Position numbers and translations under genes: made by a program | DNA from: Brevipalpus yothersi | Lineage: Eukaryota; Arthropoda; Arachnida; Trombidiformes; Tenuipalpidae | NCBI GenBank assembly: GCA_003956705.1 | Contig: QZCP01000129.1 | Coordinates: 42,408 to 106,407 of the forward strand | Direction of reading: 5' to 3' | DNA: 64,000 bases | The notes under the pieces: generated by a model | The model's input: only the letters and a program-made list of their open reading frames with translations | Database searches by the model: none | What the model was told of the DNA's origin: nothing | Part shown: piece after piece, positions 25,873 to 37,308 of the stretch | Numbering within the stretch: the stretch's first letter is position 1 | Layout: every line of letters starts with the position of its first letter

Positions 25873-26525
25873 ATGGTAAGTTGAATGAACGGTGATCATG
25901 TTCATCGTGTGTGTGTCCTGAGTTGCATCTAATTTCACGTTTGTTTTCGTTCACCTTAGCCGACCAGAAATAAGAAGAGCCGCAAGTTGCGTGGACATGT
26001 AAGCCATGGACATGGTAGAATTGGTAAGTGTTTTGTTTGCTAGTTTGTCTCAATAGTGTTTGGAAGGTTGAGCATATTCAACTTAAACAACTAAATTCTT
26101 CTCGAGCTGAGCTAAATTGACGTTTGTATTTTAACTCAGGTAAACACCGTAAGCATCCTGGTGGTCGTGGTAATGCCGGTGGTCAGCATCATCACCGTAT
26201 CAACTTTGACAAGTACCATCCAGGTTATTTTGGTAAAGTAGGAATGAGAAATTATCATGTCCGCAAGAACACCATTGCCAACTACTGTCCTACCATTAAT
26301 GTGGAAAATTTGTGGTCATTAGTTGGTGATGGAATAAGAAAGAGGCTTGAGAACGACAAGAGAGGCCGAGCCCCAGTAGTAGACATTGTCAAGCATGGTT
26401 ACTTCAAAGTTTTAGGCAAAGGTCATCTTCCTAAGCAACCAATAATTGTGAAGGCTCGCCTGTTCAGTAAGGAAGCTGAAAATAAGATCAAATCCGTTGG
26501 AGGTGCTTGTGTATTGCGAGCCTAA
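25873..26525 (+). CDS. RPL27A: 60S ribosomal protein L27a (uL15)
   Basis: Large-subunit protein uL15. Three exons: 25873-25875 (only the ATG), 25960-26023, 26140-26525; 150 aa (human 148). An ATG-only first coding exon is common in ribosomal protein genes. The protein starts MPTRNKKSRKLRGHVSHGHG, then the Gly/His-rich rRNA-binding GGRGNAGGQHHHRINFDKYH, PGYFGKVGMRNYH, DIVKHGYFKVLGKGHLPKQP and a C-terminal IKSVGGACVLRA. Both introns (84 and 116 nt) have gtaagt-type donors and pyrimidine-containing acceptors. A canonical AATAAA follows the stop by 17 nt, so the 3' UTR is very short. Confidence 0.98.
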
Positions 26526-26542
26526 TACCAAGTTTTGTTGTA

Positions 26543-26548
26543 AATAAA
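26543..26548 (+). terminator. Polyadenylation signal (AATAAA) for RPL27A
   Basis: Canonical hexamer 17 nt after the RPL27A stop codon, as expected for the short 3' UTR of a ribosomal protein gene. Confidence 0.85.
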
Positions 26549-27570
26549 GCCCTCTAATGAATTTCAACTTGAAAGATCATTGAAAATATTCCAGCTTATT
26601 TGTTTAATCAGAAATTAATCGTGTAATTGTTCCTCCATGCAATGTAGTGAAGTCTATCTGGACCGAGTTTTCTTGTAGGATAGCTATGGAATGAACCCCA
26701 AGATTCGTTCGACCAGAAAAAATTCTCCAACTCATCTCTCATCTCCTCAGGGTAGTGAAAATGAGCTTGACACTGAACAATCAAAATTATTCCTCTACTC
26801 AATTGTCGCTAAAATACAGCTCATCCATTGAACTATCTCTAGATTGAACTTTTTCTCTAGATTTTACAAAATTCCTCAAAAATATCGCTTTTCTTCCCTC
26901 AATCAAACTCTTCGTTACCACTCATCGTGCACTAACACCAATGCTGTCCGCCGCATGCATACACGCGTTCTCAATCCTTCGAAAACGAATTTCCACTGCG
27001 AGAAATCTTTCGAGCGCTTACTTTCCCAAATTGCGATTAATTATCTTAATCAGAATAAGTTTTCAAAGACGTTATTCTCAAGATTTTGTTTGCCAAAATA
27101 TTTTTCGCCTCTAACAATGGCCCTTAGTGCGCTCTCTAGTGAGAAGGTTTTTTTCTGGTGTCTTTGGTGATGAGTTTTGGGTTGTTCTGGGTTGAAAGCC
27201 ATCTGATGGCTGGTTGAATAAAATATGATCTGGATTCCCCACCCGATAACACCATTGTATCTATCATTCTCTTGTTTTTTTTCTCTTCTGTTCACTCCAC
27301 TTTATCGGATGTCGCACTCAATTCTGATTGTTTGTCTTCTCAAGTGATTCACTAATATATATACGCAACACACACACACAGCGAGTTGAACAGCGAAAAA
27401 ATTATACATGCTTGCATGTATACAGATGTTTGTATTTCGATTTTGATTGTGCGGATGTGTGTGTTTTTAGATTTGATTTGCCCAGAGAACGGAGACATTA
27501 TAATAGGTGTGGGTGTTAGATGTCACAGAAGGCTTACCCACGCTCAAGTGAAGCTAGCCTTTGGTGATCT
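26549..27570. other. Intergenic region between RPL27A and the ZDHHC gene
   Basis: About 1 kb including the promoter/5' UTR of the ZDHHC gene. An open frame of about 100 codons at 26844-27170 lacks an ATG near its start and has no domain I recognise. Nothing else supported. Confidence 0.5.
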
Positions 27571-29734
27571 ATGATGCCTGATCAAAATGGTACCAAAAGT
27601 CACCTTCAAAATCGAACATCATCATCACAGTCAAATATTTCCATTTCCGATAATAATACACATCGTAACGCTTACATGGGTCCTCGAAGTGGTAATCAAT
27701 TTGTGCAAAAATGTCAGATTTGTATAAATATATTCAAATGGCTACCGGTTATATTCATCTCAGCGGTTAGTACTGATTCTATGTGTTCCATTGTTTTATC
27801 ATGTTATTCCTGGAAATCTATTCAAACTGATATTCCTTTTTAGGTTCTTTTCTGGGGCTATTACGCTTATGTGATCCAGTTATGTTGGTGTAAGTTGCTT
27901 GATACTTTATGGTGATGTTATTACTAGACTTTTTCCTCTGACATTTAGAACTGAGATATTCGTCCCAAAAATCTCTTGATCGTTAATCACTGTAAACATA
28001 GTAATCGATTAACCTTTTTTTCTATCCATTTCTTCTTTGTCTTCCTCCTTAATCAAGTCAACATGGACTCTGTGATACTCAAAGTTCTCTGTCTTATCGC
28101 GTTCCATTTTCTTTACATCATGACTTTTTGGTCATATTACCAAGTAATTTTCACCCGATCTGGAACCATTCCTAAAGATGTAAGTTTGAAGATGATGATT
28201 GATACTGATTAGCTTGACTCATTGATGTGAAAATCTTTCTTCTCCTCACTGAAATGATCACTCATTTCCTGCTGTTTCATTGTTATCTTTATCTAGTTTT
28301 GGTTCACATTAGACGACAACGATCGAATTCAATCAGAAATAACCAACCGTAATCAGCTCATTCAGCAGATTGCTAACGAAAAACGTTTGCCTTTAAATTG
28401 TCGTGATAGTATTGGTACTGTGCGAATTTGTACGAAATGTAATATTTTCAAGCCTGATCGAACTCATCACTGTTCTGCGTGTAATGCTTGTGTTCCTAAA
28501 ATGGATCATCACTGTCCATGGTGAGTAAGCATGATTAGGAAATGCTACCTTTCCGCTACTTTAGTGGTGATGAAATCAGTTCTAGTTGATCTTATTATGT
28601 TTCTCCCGAAAGAATGAATAATTCACATCTTTCTCATTTTTTTCCTAGGGTCAACAACTGTGTTTCATTTACCAACTATAAGTTCTTCGTACTCTTCTTA
28701 GGCTATTCGTTTTTTCTTTGTTTATATACTGCCGCATCATCTTTCCCCTATTTTCTACAATTCTGGAACAATCAATTGACCAGTGAAAGCAAATTCCATG
28801 TATTATTCCTTTTTTTCGTATCAATCATGTTTGCTATAAGTCTGGTCTCCCTATTTGGTTACCATATTTACCTCCTATTATACAATCGATCCACCGTGGA
28901 ATCATTTCGCCCACCTATCTTCCGTTTGGGTCCAGATCGTAATGCATATAATCTTGGAAAATATCAGAACTGGATGCAAATATTTGGAGAAAAGAAATTG
29001 TTATGGTTTGTACCAGTCTACACGAGGTAAGCATTATATTTTCCACACACACCAAACGCAAAACACATATCTAGCTTGATTGTGAGCTATATTTTTCACT
29101 TCCTGGAGGATTATCATGATTTGAGATGATGTATAAATCATCCTTCCCACTATATGAGATAGTTTTTTCAGATCCTTTGAAAGTTTTCTCAGCTTCCAGT
29201 TTTGCATGTTTTGTTGCTCTTCGATTTGTGAAGTCAGGTCAAGTTAAAGATTTCAGGAATACATCTATCTATCTCTCTTCCATCTAAAATTGATTTGAAA
29301 TGAGAAACGTTAGAATATCCAGTTGCTCTCTGTGCTGATTTCGCTTATTCTAAGTAAACTGAAATTATGTCCATATTCTGTGTCAACCCAGTCTTGGTGA
29401 TGGAATCATCTTCTCTACCCGGAAGACAACTGTTGGAGATTATGAATCTGGTATCCTTCAAACACAAGGAAAATCGGGAACTCTCTTACTGAATGAGATG
29501 ACCAGTCGTAACAACGAGTCAAGCCATGATCATCGAAATAATTCTTCACCCCAAAGTGAATCTGAATCGAACAGTTTCCAGATTCCCAGAGCACGAGGAG
29601 ATGAAATCAAACTCCATACATCAAGTAATGATAGTCACAATAGAAGAAATTCTGCACAGTTTGCGACAGCCGCTAATCAAGACGAACTCCGTTCCTTTCC
29701 GAACAGAGCTGAAACTGGTCTACTTTCAGTTTAA
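27571..29734 (+). CDS. Palmitoyltransferase, ZDHHC2/15/20-like (isoform A)
   Basis: S-acyltransferase that palmitoylates cysteines of membrane proteins. Exons 27571-27765, 27844-27889, 28058-28179, 28297-28520, 28649-29026, 29392-29734; phases agree throughout, giving 435 aa. The start is the first of two adjacent ATGs after an in-frame stop. Two membrane segments (about residues 50-80 and 85-105) precede the zinc-binding cysteine-rich domain VRICTKCNIFKPDRTHHCSA with catalytic DHHC at 191-194 (KMDHHCPWVNNC). Two more membrane segments, an STVE motif (the family TTxE) and a PaCCT-like NAYNLGKYQNWMQIFG follow. The last exon begins S-LGDGIIFSTR and gives a Ser/Asn-rich tail ending TGLLSV. An AATAAA lies 585 nt after the stop. 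Closest animal relatives are ZDHHC2/15/20; the exact orthologue is not decided. Confidence 0.93.
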
Positions 29735-31242
29735 ATTGTCCATCTTTGATAATATGCCTCTTTGACAAATTTTCCCGAATTTCATCCTCAATTTGGCCCA
29801 TTTTTTATCTACTTGCTGATTCATCGCTCTTGAGCTTCTCAGATCAATTTGATCTCTCACCATGCCAATGCAACTTATAGCCATTACTTCTTTTTCATCT
29901 TTCTCTCTCTTCCTCTTCAATAATCATGCTGATTTTTGCTCACACTTTTGAGGCGTGTCGTATAATCGGCGACTTTTGAACGATTTTCATGTTCACTTGC
30001 AATATTTAATGACTCCGTCTTGCTTGCTACATACACACACACTCTCTCTCTTTGTGTTTTTGCCTGAGAAGGAAGCAATGGTACCACATCGTCATCCTAG
30101 TATAAATTATGTGTGTATGATTCTTTGATTATGGATTATGCCCATGTACATGTCCCCCAACAAAGAGAGTTTCTTACCTGCTTTGTTATTCTGTGAACCT
30201 CTCACAGCTTTGTGTTTTTCATTCAGCACGATAAAAAATTCTGGGAAAAACAGAAAAAAGTTGCAATTTTTTCCAACTTTTTCTTCCAGAAAACCAATTT
30301 CTGTTAAGCAAAGCCTTAAATAAACATCATCATAAATTTTTTTTCCAAAGTGTGAGCATTTTCTTTGTCATAATCTGTTCCAATCATTCCACCCTCCTTC
30401 CCCCATTCATTAAGAGCGGAATAATGAGCACAATTGGAGAATTCCTGATTACTTCTCATTTCAAATCAAACTTGAACTAATCTGATCTTCAGGAGAAAAA
30501 TATCAATAGAATTCCCGCTAATCTTCCCCAATTCTTCTCCCATTCCTATACTAATAATAATAATCCTCGAAATTTAAATCCATCACAGCCTCGGAAATGG
30601 TATCGTGTTTCCTAGTCGCTATTCAGCCCATGGATGCTCAACCGGTGAAAGTGGACATCCACTCTTGGGAGATTATGATGAAGAATCTAGTCATGGGCTT
30701 ACTAGATCAGGTTTGTAGAATTAATGAGTTCCGAGAATTGAGTGTTCTTTCGCATTTTTCCAATCAATTTGGAAATCATATCAAGATGATGGAATTCCTT
30801 AGCCAGGCGACGATGATGCAATAGCTGACTCAGAAGATTTTCTAGACATAAGAATTCAGCTCCAAGCAATTTTTACATGTGGGATTCAGCATGTTTACTT
30901 GACATTTTCAATGTCAATTCGTGGGCCTCAACGAAGAGGAAAGGAATTTTGTTGCATACATGATCGAATATTATACTTTCGCGGAAGCAACCTTTTTTTA
31001 CCTAATTAGAATTTTTCAAGGATAATTTCATCATAAAGTTAATACGGTTTTTCATAATTATAGTGATGTGAGAGAAAATTTCTTAAGAATTTGACATTTT
31101 TTTCTCGATTTCAGATCCAAATTCACCTGTCCTGATAGCTCCTGGCATGTCTGATCGAAGTAATTCCGGCTATGTCAGCGATTCATCCCAAGCTGATGAT
31201 ATAATTTTTTCTGCAAGAAATCAGCTAATAGTCAACAGTTAA
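27571..31242 (+). CDS. ZDHHC2/15/20-like palmitoyltransferase, alternative C-terminus (isoform B)
   Basis: The same first five exons can splice from donor 29026 to a different pair of 3' exons. Exon 6B is 30589-30710 (acceptor catcacag, donor gtttgt) and exon 7B is 31115-31242 (acceptor tttcag, stop TAA). Both junctions keep the frame, giving 404 aa. Exon 6B begins S-LGNGIVFPSRYSAHG, nearly the same as the start of exon 6A (S-LGDGIIFSTRK), and continues GHPLLGDYDEE, which resembles vertebrate ZDHHC2/15 tails (a PLL after FPMR). Exon 7B encodes 41 residues, including a Ser/Asp-rich GMSDRSNSGYVSDSSQADD and ending LIVNS. The tail in these enzymes steers trafficking, so the isoforms may differ in location; that is inference. 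Transcript evidence is absent here. Confidence 0.8.
30319..30324 (+). terminator. Polyadenylation signal (AATAAA) for ZDHHC isoform A
   Basis: Canonical hexamer between the isoform A stop (29734) and exon 6B (30589). It is exactly where an alternative terminal exon would need one. Confidence 0.6.
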
Positions 31243-31930
31243 TTTGCCAAACTCATGTTTTCATACGAAAATTGCTCTTTGTATCTTGACTGTCAAAAGT
31301 GTACTGGATCTCCATTCCGAAGCATTGTTAATTTTGATGTTTTTGGTACCTCATCTTTTCTACTGAACAAATTATCTTTTAATGCCAAACGGAAACGGTT
31401 GTTTTTGAACAAACTTTCTCTCTGCTATCACAATTAAACAGATAAGAAAATTATTTAACACTTTTTAACAGCATACAAAACTGTCAATAATTTCTCTTTT
31501 GAAGGTCATGTAATTGAACTTCAACCAAGTTCTCATCAGCTAAAAATTTTTGATGACAATGACCATAAACATAGAGGTGAGAATTACTGAGATCATTGCA
31601 ACTACTTTGATCCAAATTAGGCTTAACCTTAAGGCCCAAATATTTTAGTTGCTTTTCGGAACACATGGAAATTTTTGCGACTTAGGATCAGGGTGAAAAT
31701 AATTCCCACTCTTGGCATCCAGATCAAAAGTTCCCATTAATTAATTGAAAAAAGAGTCAGATGAGATGGAATCTCGGCAATTTTTCTCTCCCAAAGAGAT
31801 TTTGTTGTGGACTGATTCCTCTTGACAAATCAGACGATCAGTGAAGAATTATCAAGATTTCACATAAGATTACACCAACTATTCTGGGAATATTTTCTCT
31901 GAGGTATATTTTTGTTCCTCTGTAGCCTAA

Positions 31931-31995
<65 letters not shown>
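31931..31995. repeat. (CT)n microsatellite
   Basis: Pure CT tract of about 32 units, first long tract to the right of the gene island. Confidence 0.95.
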
Positions 31996-32001
<6 letters not shown>

Positions 32002-33603
32002 TATCCCATTTATGATACACTGATAAATAGACATGATAAGTGAGAGAGAGAATATCTTCTTGAAAAAAGCAGACTTTTCTCTCTCTCTTTATCAATGTCT
32101 CACGCTTATACAAGTCTCTCCCAGTTCTCTCTCTCTCTTTCTGATTAGCTCTCTCTTCCATCATGAAGAGAGAAAGTTTTTCTCATCTCATTCAATGTTG
32201 AGAGAGAAGCTGAACGTTGCTCCCTCAGCGAAAATTTTTGATCACCTTTTTTTTCGGTCTACCTTTTTCTGTTTCATCGTGATCGGACATCGTTCTTAGT
32301 ACATTAGCTTCTGTTGATTGCATAACATATAGATGTATATCACATATTGACTTTATTCTCATCACCCTTGTTATCAATCAAATAAAACATCGTGTTTTCC
32401 CATCTAGTGAGCCTGGTAAGTGCAAGTATCGTTGAACCAAGTTCGCCTGTTAACCCTCAGACCTGGTGTGGAAGGTGAGACTGAGCGAGAGAGAGAGGAA
32501 GATACATACATACTTACATTCATTTGATGTGAAGCTCTGGTGATGATAACATTATTGCCACCAGAAGATCATTAATGCTAGTTACAGTGGCTGGGGTTCC
32601 TGTTCCATGTATCCGTGTCCAAACCATGACATGTTAGAGAGTGGAAAAAATCATCTCAAACCGAATAACACTGGGTGCGGTTTGAATTTTGTGTAACATA
32701 AATTTTTTCTTCTCTCCAAAAAATCAGTTTCAATTTCAACTTCAACTAGAGAACAAAAATTATCATTCTGCGTATAAAAAAATGATAATTGTTGCAGCTA
32801 TCTGTATTCCAACATTTATCAATCACTGTTCATGACATTCAACCAATGTGATCAACGGTACTTGTTCAACGATATCATTTCATGTGTGTGAATGAAAAAA
32901 AAATCTGCTCTTCCACTGTTTCTGTTCACTGAAAAACACACATCGGTTTATCGATAATAGAAAATTTATTGATGATACTCGCATTGCCACTGTGACTTAT
33001 CATTTGTGCCAGATATTCAGTTTTTTTGCATACCACTTCCACGGGAAACACTCATATTGACGATAAAGAACCGGATATTTTTCAATTCGAAAAATCTTTT
33101 CCCGATAAACTTTTTCTTTTCATCACATAAAATCTGGTTGATATTGATCAACTTTCATCACCATTCTTCATCTGATTACAAATTAATGTGCCTTCATCTA
33201 CGTTTAAGTGTGTATGTGTATGTTCATCTGAATAATTTGATAATGTGATATCATCACAATCATCTATCTTGATTGGATTAATAATTTTTGATCAAACGAA
33301 AGAAAAAAACAAAAGAAAAAAATTCTTCACATTTTCACAAGCGAACATTTATCAGTCATCTAACATTTCAATCTCTCATCTTAAAAGCTCTCTCTTCACC
33401 ATCTTTGTCCAGACAGACACTCTAACGGTGAGTAATTGCATAAATTTTTTCATTGCATTTGACTAATCACTTGTCAATCAGAGAATACATTAGTGTAAGA
33501 TAGATAGAGAGAGAGACCACAAAAAAATTAAGAGAGAAAGAGAGAGAAAAAGAAAGATAGAATACTTCCCACGTGCTATGTAAACCGATTTGTTATGTTA
33601 ACG

Positions 33604-33627
33604 TAACGTTATAACGTTATAACGTTA
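33604..33627. repeat. 24-bp perfect palindrome of AACGTT units
   Basis: Three AACGTT hexamers spaced by TAT/ATA form a perfect self-complementary sequence. A canonical E-box CACGTG lies at 33570-33575, about 30 bp upstream. Possible binding-site cluster or cruciform; function unknown. Confidence 0.7.
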
Positions 33628-34909
33628 TGTATGCGTGTATGTGTGTGTGTGTGTGTGTTCGTAGTATCATGATATGATGACTAACATGATTGAAGATACT
33701 GATGATCATGATCGAGAAAACCCAAAGTTTCACCTTACAAGATTGGACAGAGGCGTTTACCATCATCACTAGAGAGAGGAAAAAATATTTATGATGATTT
33801 TTTAGTCAAAAAATTTTTTTTCTCTCTCTCTCTTGATTGCCATGAGCAAAATTGTCATCATGGTAACATTAAAAACTATCAAGTGACAAGTTGTGTATAT
33901 GGCTATCCATGTCTGACCATTAAATTGTATGGATCGGATGTTGATCATCATCAGTCTCACCATAACTTGACCAATTCCGTGTTTGACTTGATCTTTTTAT
34001 CATCATGACACACTCACACATATGCATACTCACGCACACATACAATTTTAAGGTGTTCACTTTTGTAATATTTGCCATTCAAATGATTGATCTAGACGAT
34101 TGATACTGCTTCTGATGGTCGATAGCATTGATTTTTCACACTTAAACAAATTTTCCCTCCTAATCATCATTATCTCTAATGCAAATGGACAAATTTCCAC
34201 AACTAAAACACTTTTCCCCCCTTTCTAAAAGCTTACTCAATGTGAAGAAGAAGAAAAATTTTACTATAACATACATACATACATACATATTCCCTAGCTA
34301 ATCATCTTTCTTGTCCATCATCATATCGATATACATTATCTAAAATATTTAAATTAACATTCCTCACTGACCAGACATACACATACACACACTCAGCATC
34401 CAGACGATTGTGTAGGTTGAAAGAGCGTCCAATGTTTACATGACCTTAATACTGATGAGAGATAGAAATGTTTTGGTTTCTCCAATAGTTCTGATCATTG
34501 ATCATGATCACGATACTTTTGATTTATCAGATGTGAGAGATTCTTGATCGAATGGAGTTTTATTGAAGAGTTAGGTGATAATAAGTTCAATCAAGAACAC
34601 TGGGAAATTCATGATTTTCACTGTAGCATTTTTCAATTTTTTCATTCTTACAATTTTGCATTCCTCAAATGATGCATATCGTTCACTCTTCCTATTCTTC
34701 CTGCAAATTTATCCAATTTTTTCTTCCTTCTCAGTTGAGAACTTCACTCTGAACCTGATCAAAAAGAGTGTATCATAAGTATATAAATAAAATACGTGAA
34801 TATAAGTGAATCGCACAGCATGTTAGCAAGATAGCATGTATACATGCTGGTCGAAAAGTCTACGATCAGTAGTAATAGTAGTCATGATATTCATATTCGA
34901 TAAATTGGA

Positions 34910-34912
<3 letters not shown>

Positions 34913-34951
<39 letters not shown>
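34913..34951. repeat. (GA)n microsatellite
   Basis: Pure GA tract. Confidence 0.95.
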
Positions 34952-34955
<4 letters not shown>

Positions 34956-35581
34956 AATAAGGTTGGTCATAAAATGAAAGAGAAAAATTTTGATAATTCT
35001 TATTTCGATATTGGACGCGTGCTGTGTATATGATAACTTATATAGTCGAGTATTTCGAAGTAGTAGTAAAAGTCACTTTCGATGTCAAGTAATGTTTGAG
35101 CTGATTTTCTTTTCTCCTCTACATGCATCATCACGACAGCAATGAGACGTTATAAACGCACACCTCGAATCATTGTTTTTTCGAAAATCTTCCAAATCAA
35201 TCTTTTTTTCCATAAACATAATGGTGATAACGAGAAAAAAAATTTGGAAAATACAAAATTTTCTTATAAAATTATACTTGGATTATTTTCCAATTCTTTT
35301 ATCGCCTCTTGAGTTTATAAGTTTTTCGGTTTTCTCTTCTCATATCCGGTCTCTTTGATATTTCCACTTTGTAATGCACTCAATATACATGAATATCGAT
35401 ACACTTGGTACTCAAACGGTATTTCCCATGAAAATATCATTTGTAAACCATTTCCACAAGTTCTCTGGTTACAATCACCGTTTTTCAGCCTCAATATATG
35501 TATGCATTCATATATATAAGACAACAGAATGAAATCAAACTCTTTCCTTCCTTGTAACCTGATTGTCTAGTTCCGGACGAT

Positions 35582-35802
35582 TTAAAATGCCTGAACGAAA
35601 GGAAAAAAAATTCCTTCTCTATTCTCTACACCCAATCGATTGTCTACTACTACTACTAACACCACTACTGTTATGACTATATTAGCATAATAATCCTCAT
35701 GTAAAATTGGATCATCGGCTTTTCTTTTATCAGGCCAGCTATCGGCTATTCTGAGTGAAGAGATGGCAATATTGAATGATTTTTTCTCATTATCTTCCAC
35801 GA
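35582..35802 (-). CDS. Possible terminal exon, unknown protein
   Basis: After a minus-strand acceptor (gatgtgtag) the frame is open for about 73 codons to a stop. The first half has normal protein composition (EDNEKKSFNIAISSLRIADS then WPDKRKADDPILHEDYYANI). The second half includes a Val-rich run made by GTA repeats. No ATG is present, so it would have to be a downstream exon of a gene lying to the right. I do not recognise it. It may be a chance frame. Confidence 0.3.
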
Positions 35803-35967
35803 CTACACATCACAAGAGTAGTTACCGATTATCAGCTTATCGAAGCCAAATACTTTTTGCTCGAATATTGTGATGCAAATAAAGGTTCCCTCGTAAATAC
35901 AAAGTACTATATATACAAAGTTAGAGACATAAGATATATTAGTAAAGACAAAAGGAGAACAAAAAGG

Positions 35968-35972
<5 letters not shown>

Positions 35973-36039
<67 letters not shown>
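35973..36039. repeat. (GA)n microsatellite
   Basis: Pure GA tract of about 33 units. Confidence 0.95.
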
Positions 36040-36042
<3 letters not shown>

Positions 36043-36196
36043 AATTCAACCATGTTTACAATCTTCAGTTTGCATCAAACCATCCTGTTCACATTGAACC
36101 TTTCCTCTCACCTATTTTCACTTTCCGTTATCTGAGGAAGAGAAAATAAAGAAAGAGGGAGAGAGAGATGATCTCAATTAGCAATTGGAGAACTTT

Positions 36197-36227
<31 letters not shown>

Positions 36228-37269
36228 CTTGCCTATCTGTGTATAACCTAGTGACCGAGAAGAAAAGAAAAAAGAAAAATCTGATATACGATATTTATTA
36301 GTAAACAACACACACAATTGATTTGATTATCTCATTTGAGAGTGGCGGGAAAAAGTGAAAAGTTTCTCAACACAGTTCTCTGTATGAAAACGATTCATGG
36401 TTGTCTGTATATTGATTTACTATTGAGAAAATTAAGCAACAAGTGAGTTGATACAGGTGAATAGTGGTTTGAATTACATTGAATTAACAATCGTGATGAT
36501 GATTGTGAATCTGATTGTGTGTGGGAATGTGAGTGAGGAAAAGAAGAAGAATAAAAAATATAAATGTATGTGTTAACCTATTGCATCATGATCATTTGAT
36601 ATCGATTTTGTAAATATTTTGATACTTTATGTTTTGTTCTCAAATCTGTCCCTCCTCCTCCTCTTCTTCTTCTCCATCATTTCCTCCACCTTTTCCATTA
36701 TTCACTCAGTCAAATTCAATGGACCTGAGAAAATGTGAGTTTGTGTATGTGTGTTTGTAATCGGTTATGCATCATAACTGTATTCGGTGACTGTTGTTCA
36801 CTCAAGATGCCAGGAAATAGTGGCAATCGATGAATGAAGCCGAAAAAAAGAATGAAGCCCGTATATTGAGATCATTTGATCCACCAGCCAGCATCTTAAA
36901 TGTTCAATCGAAAGTTTCAATACGATAACCACTGTTGAATGCACGCTTTTTACATGAAAGTGTGCGCTTCTGATGTGATTACCATTACTACAACTGCTAC
37001 TACAGCCGTTACACATACACACAACTACCGTTACTCAGTCTACGCAATATATAGTAGCAATAGTAGTAGTAGTAGATAGAAAAAAATTTTTGAATGATGA
37101 TGTACTGCTTATGATTATCCATTGAAACAATACTTTCATTTTTAACCGCATACACACATACACTTCACGGCTCAACTCTGATCTCAACTCACGGAATAAA
37201 TCATCAGATCACATCACATCATGTATCGAGGCCTATCAAACTGTCCAACAGCATCAAGTCGACTTGATT

Positions 37270-37305
<36 letters not shown>
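37270..37305. repeat. (GA)n microsatellite
   Basis: Pure GA tract. Confidence 0.95.

Positions 37306-37308
<3 letters not shown>

Noticed and set aside
25876..26139. Possible snoRNA in RPL27A introns
   Set aside because: CTGA (box D-like) occurs, but no convincing C box with terminal stem at proper spacing; introns are too short for a clear call.
26844..27170. 109-codon plus-strand frame between RPL27A and ZDHHC
   Set aside because: The open part lacks an ATG near its start, has no domain and no clear splice context; likely upstream flank.
36833..36935. Short ORF MNEAEKKNEARILRSFDPP...
   Set aside because: Only 32 codons without splice sites or a match I recognise.
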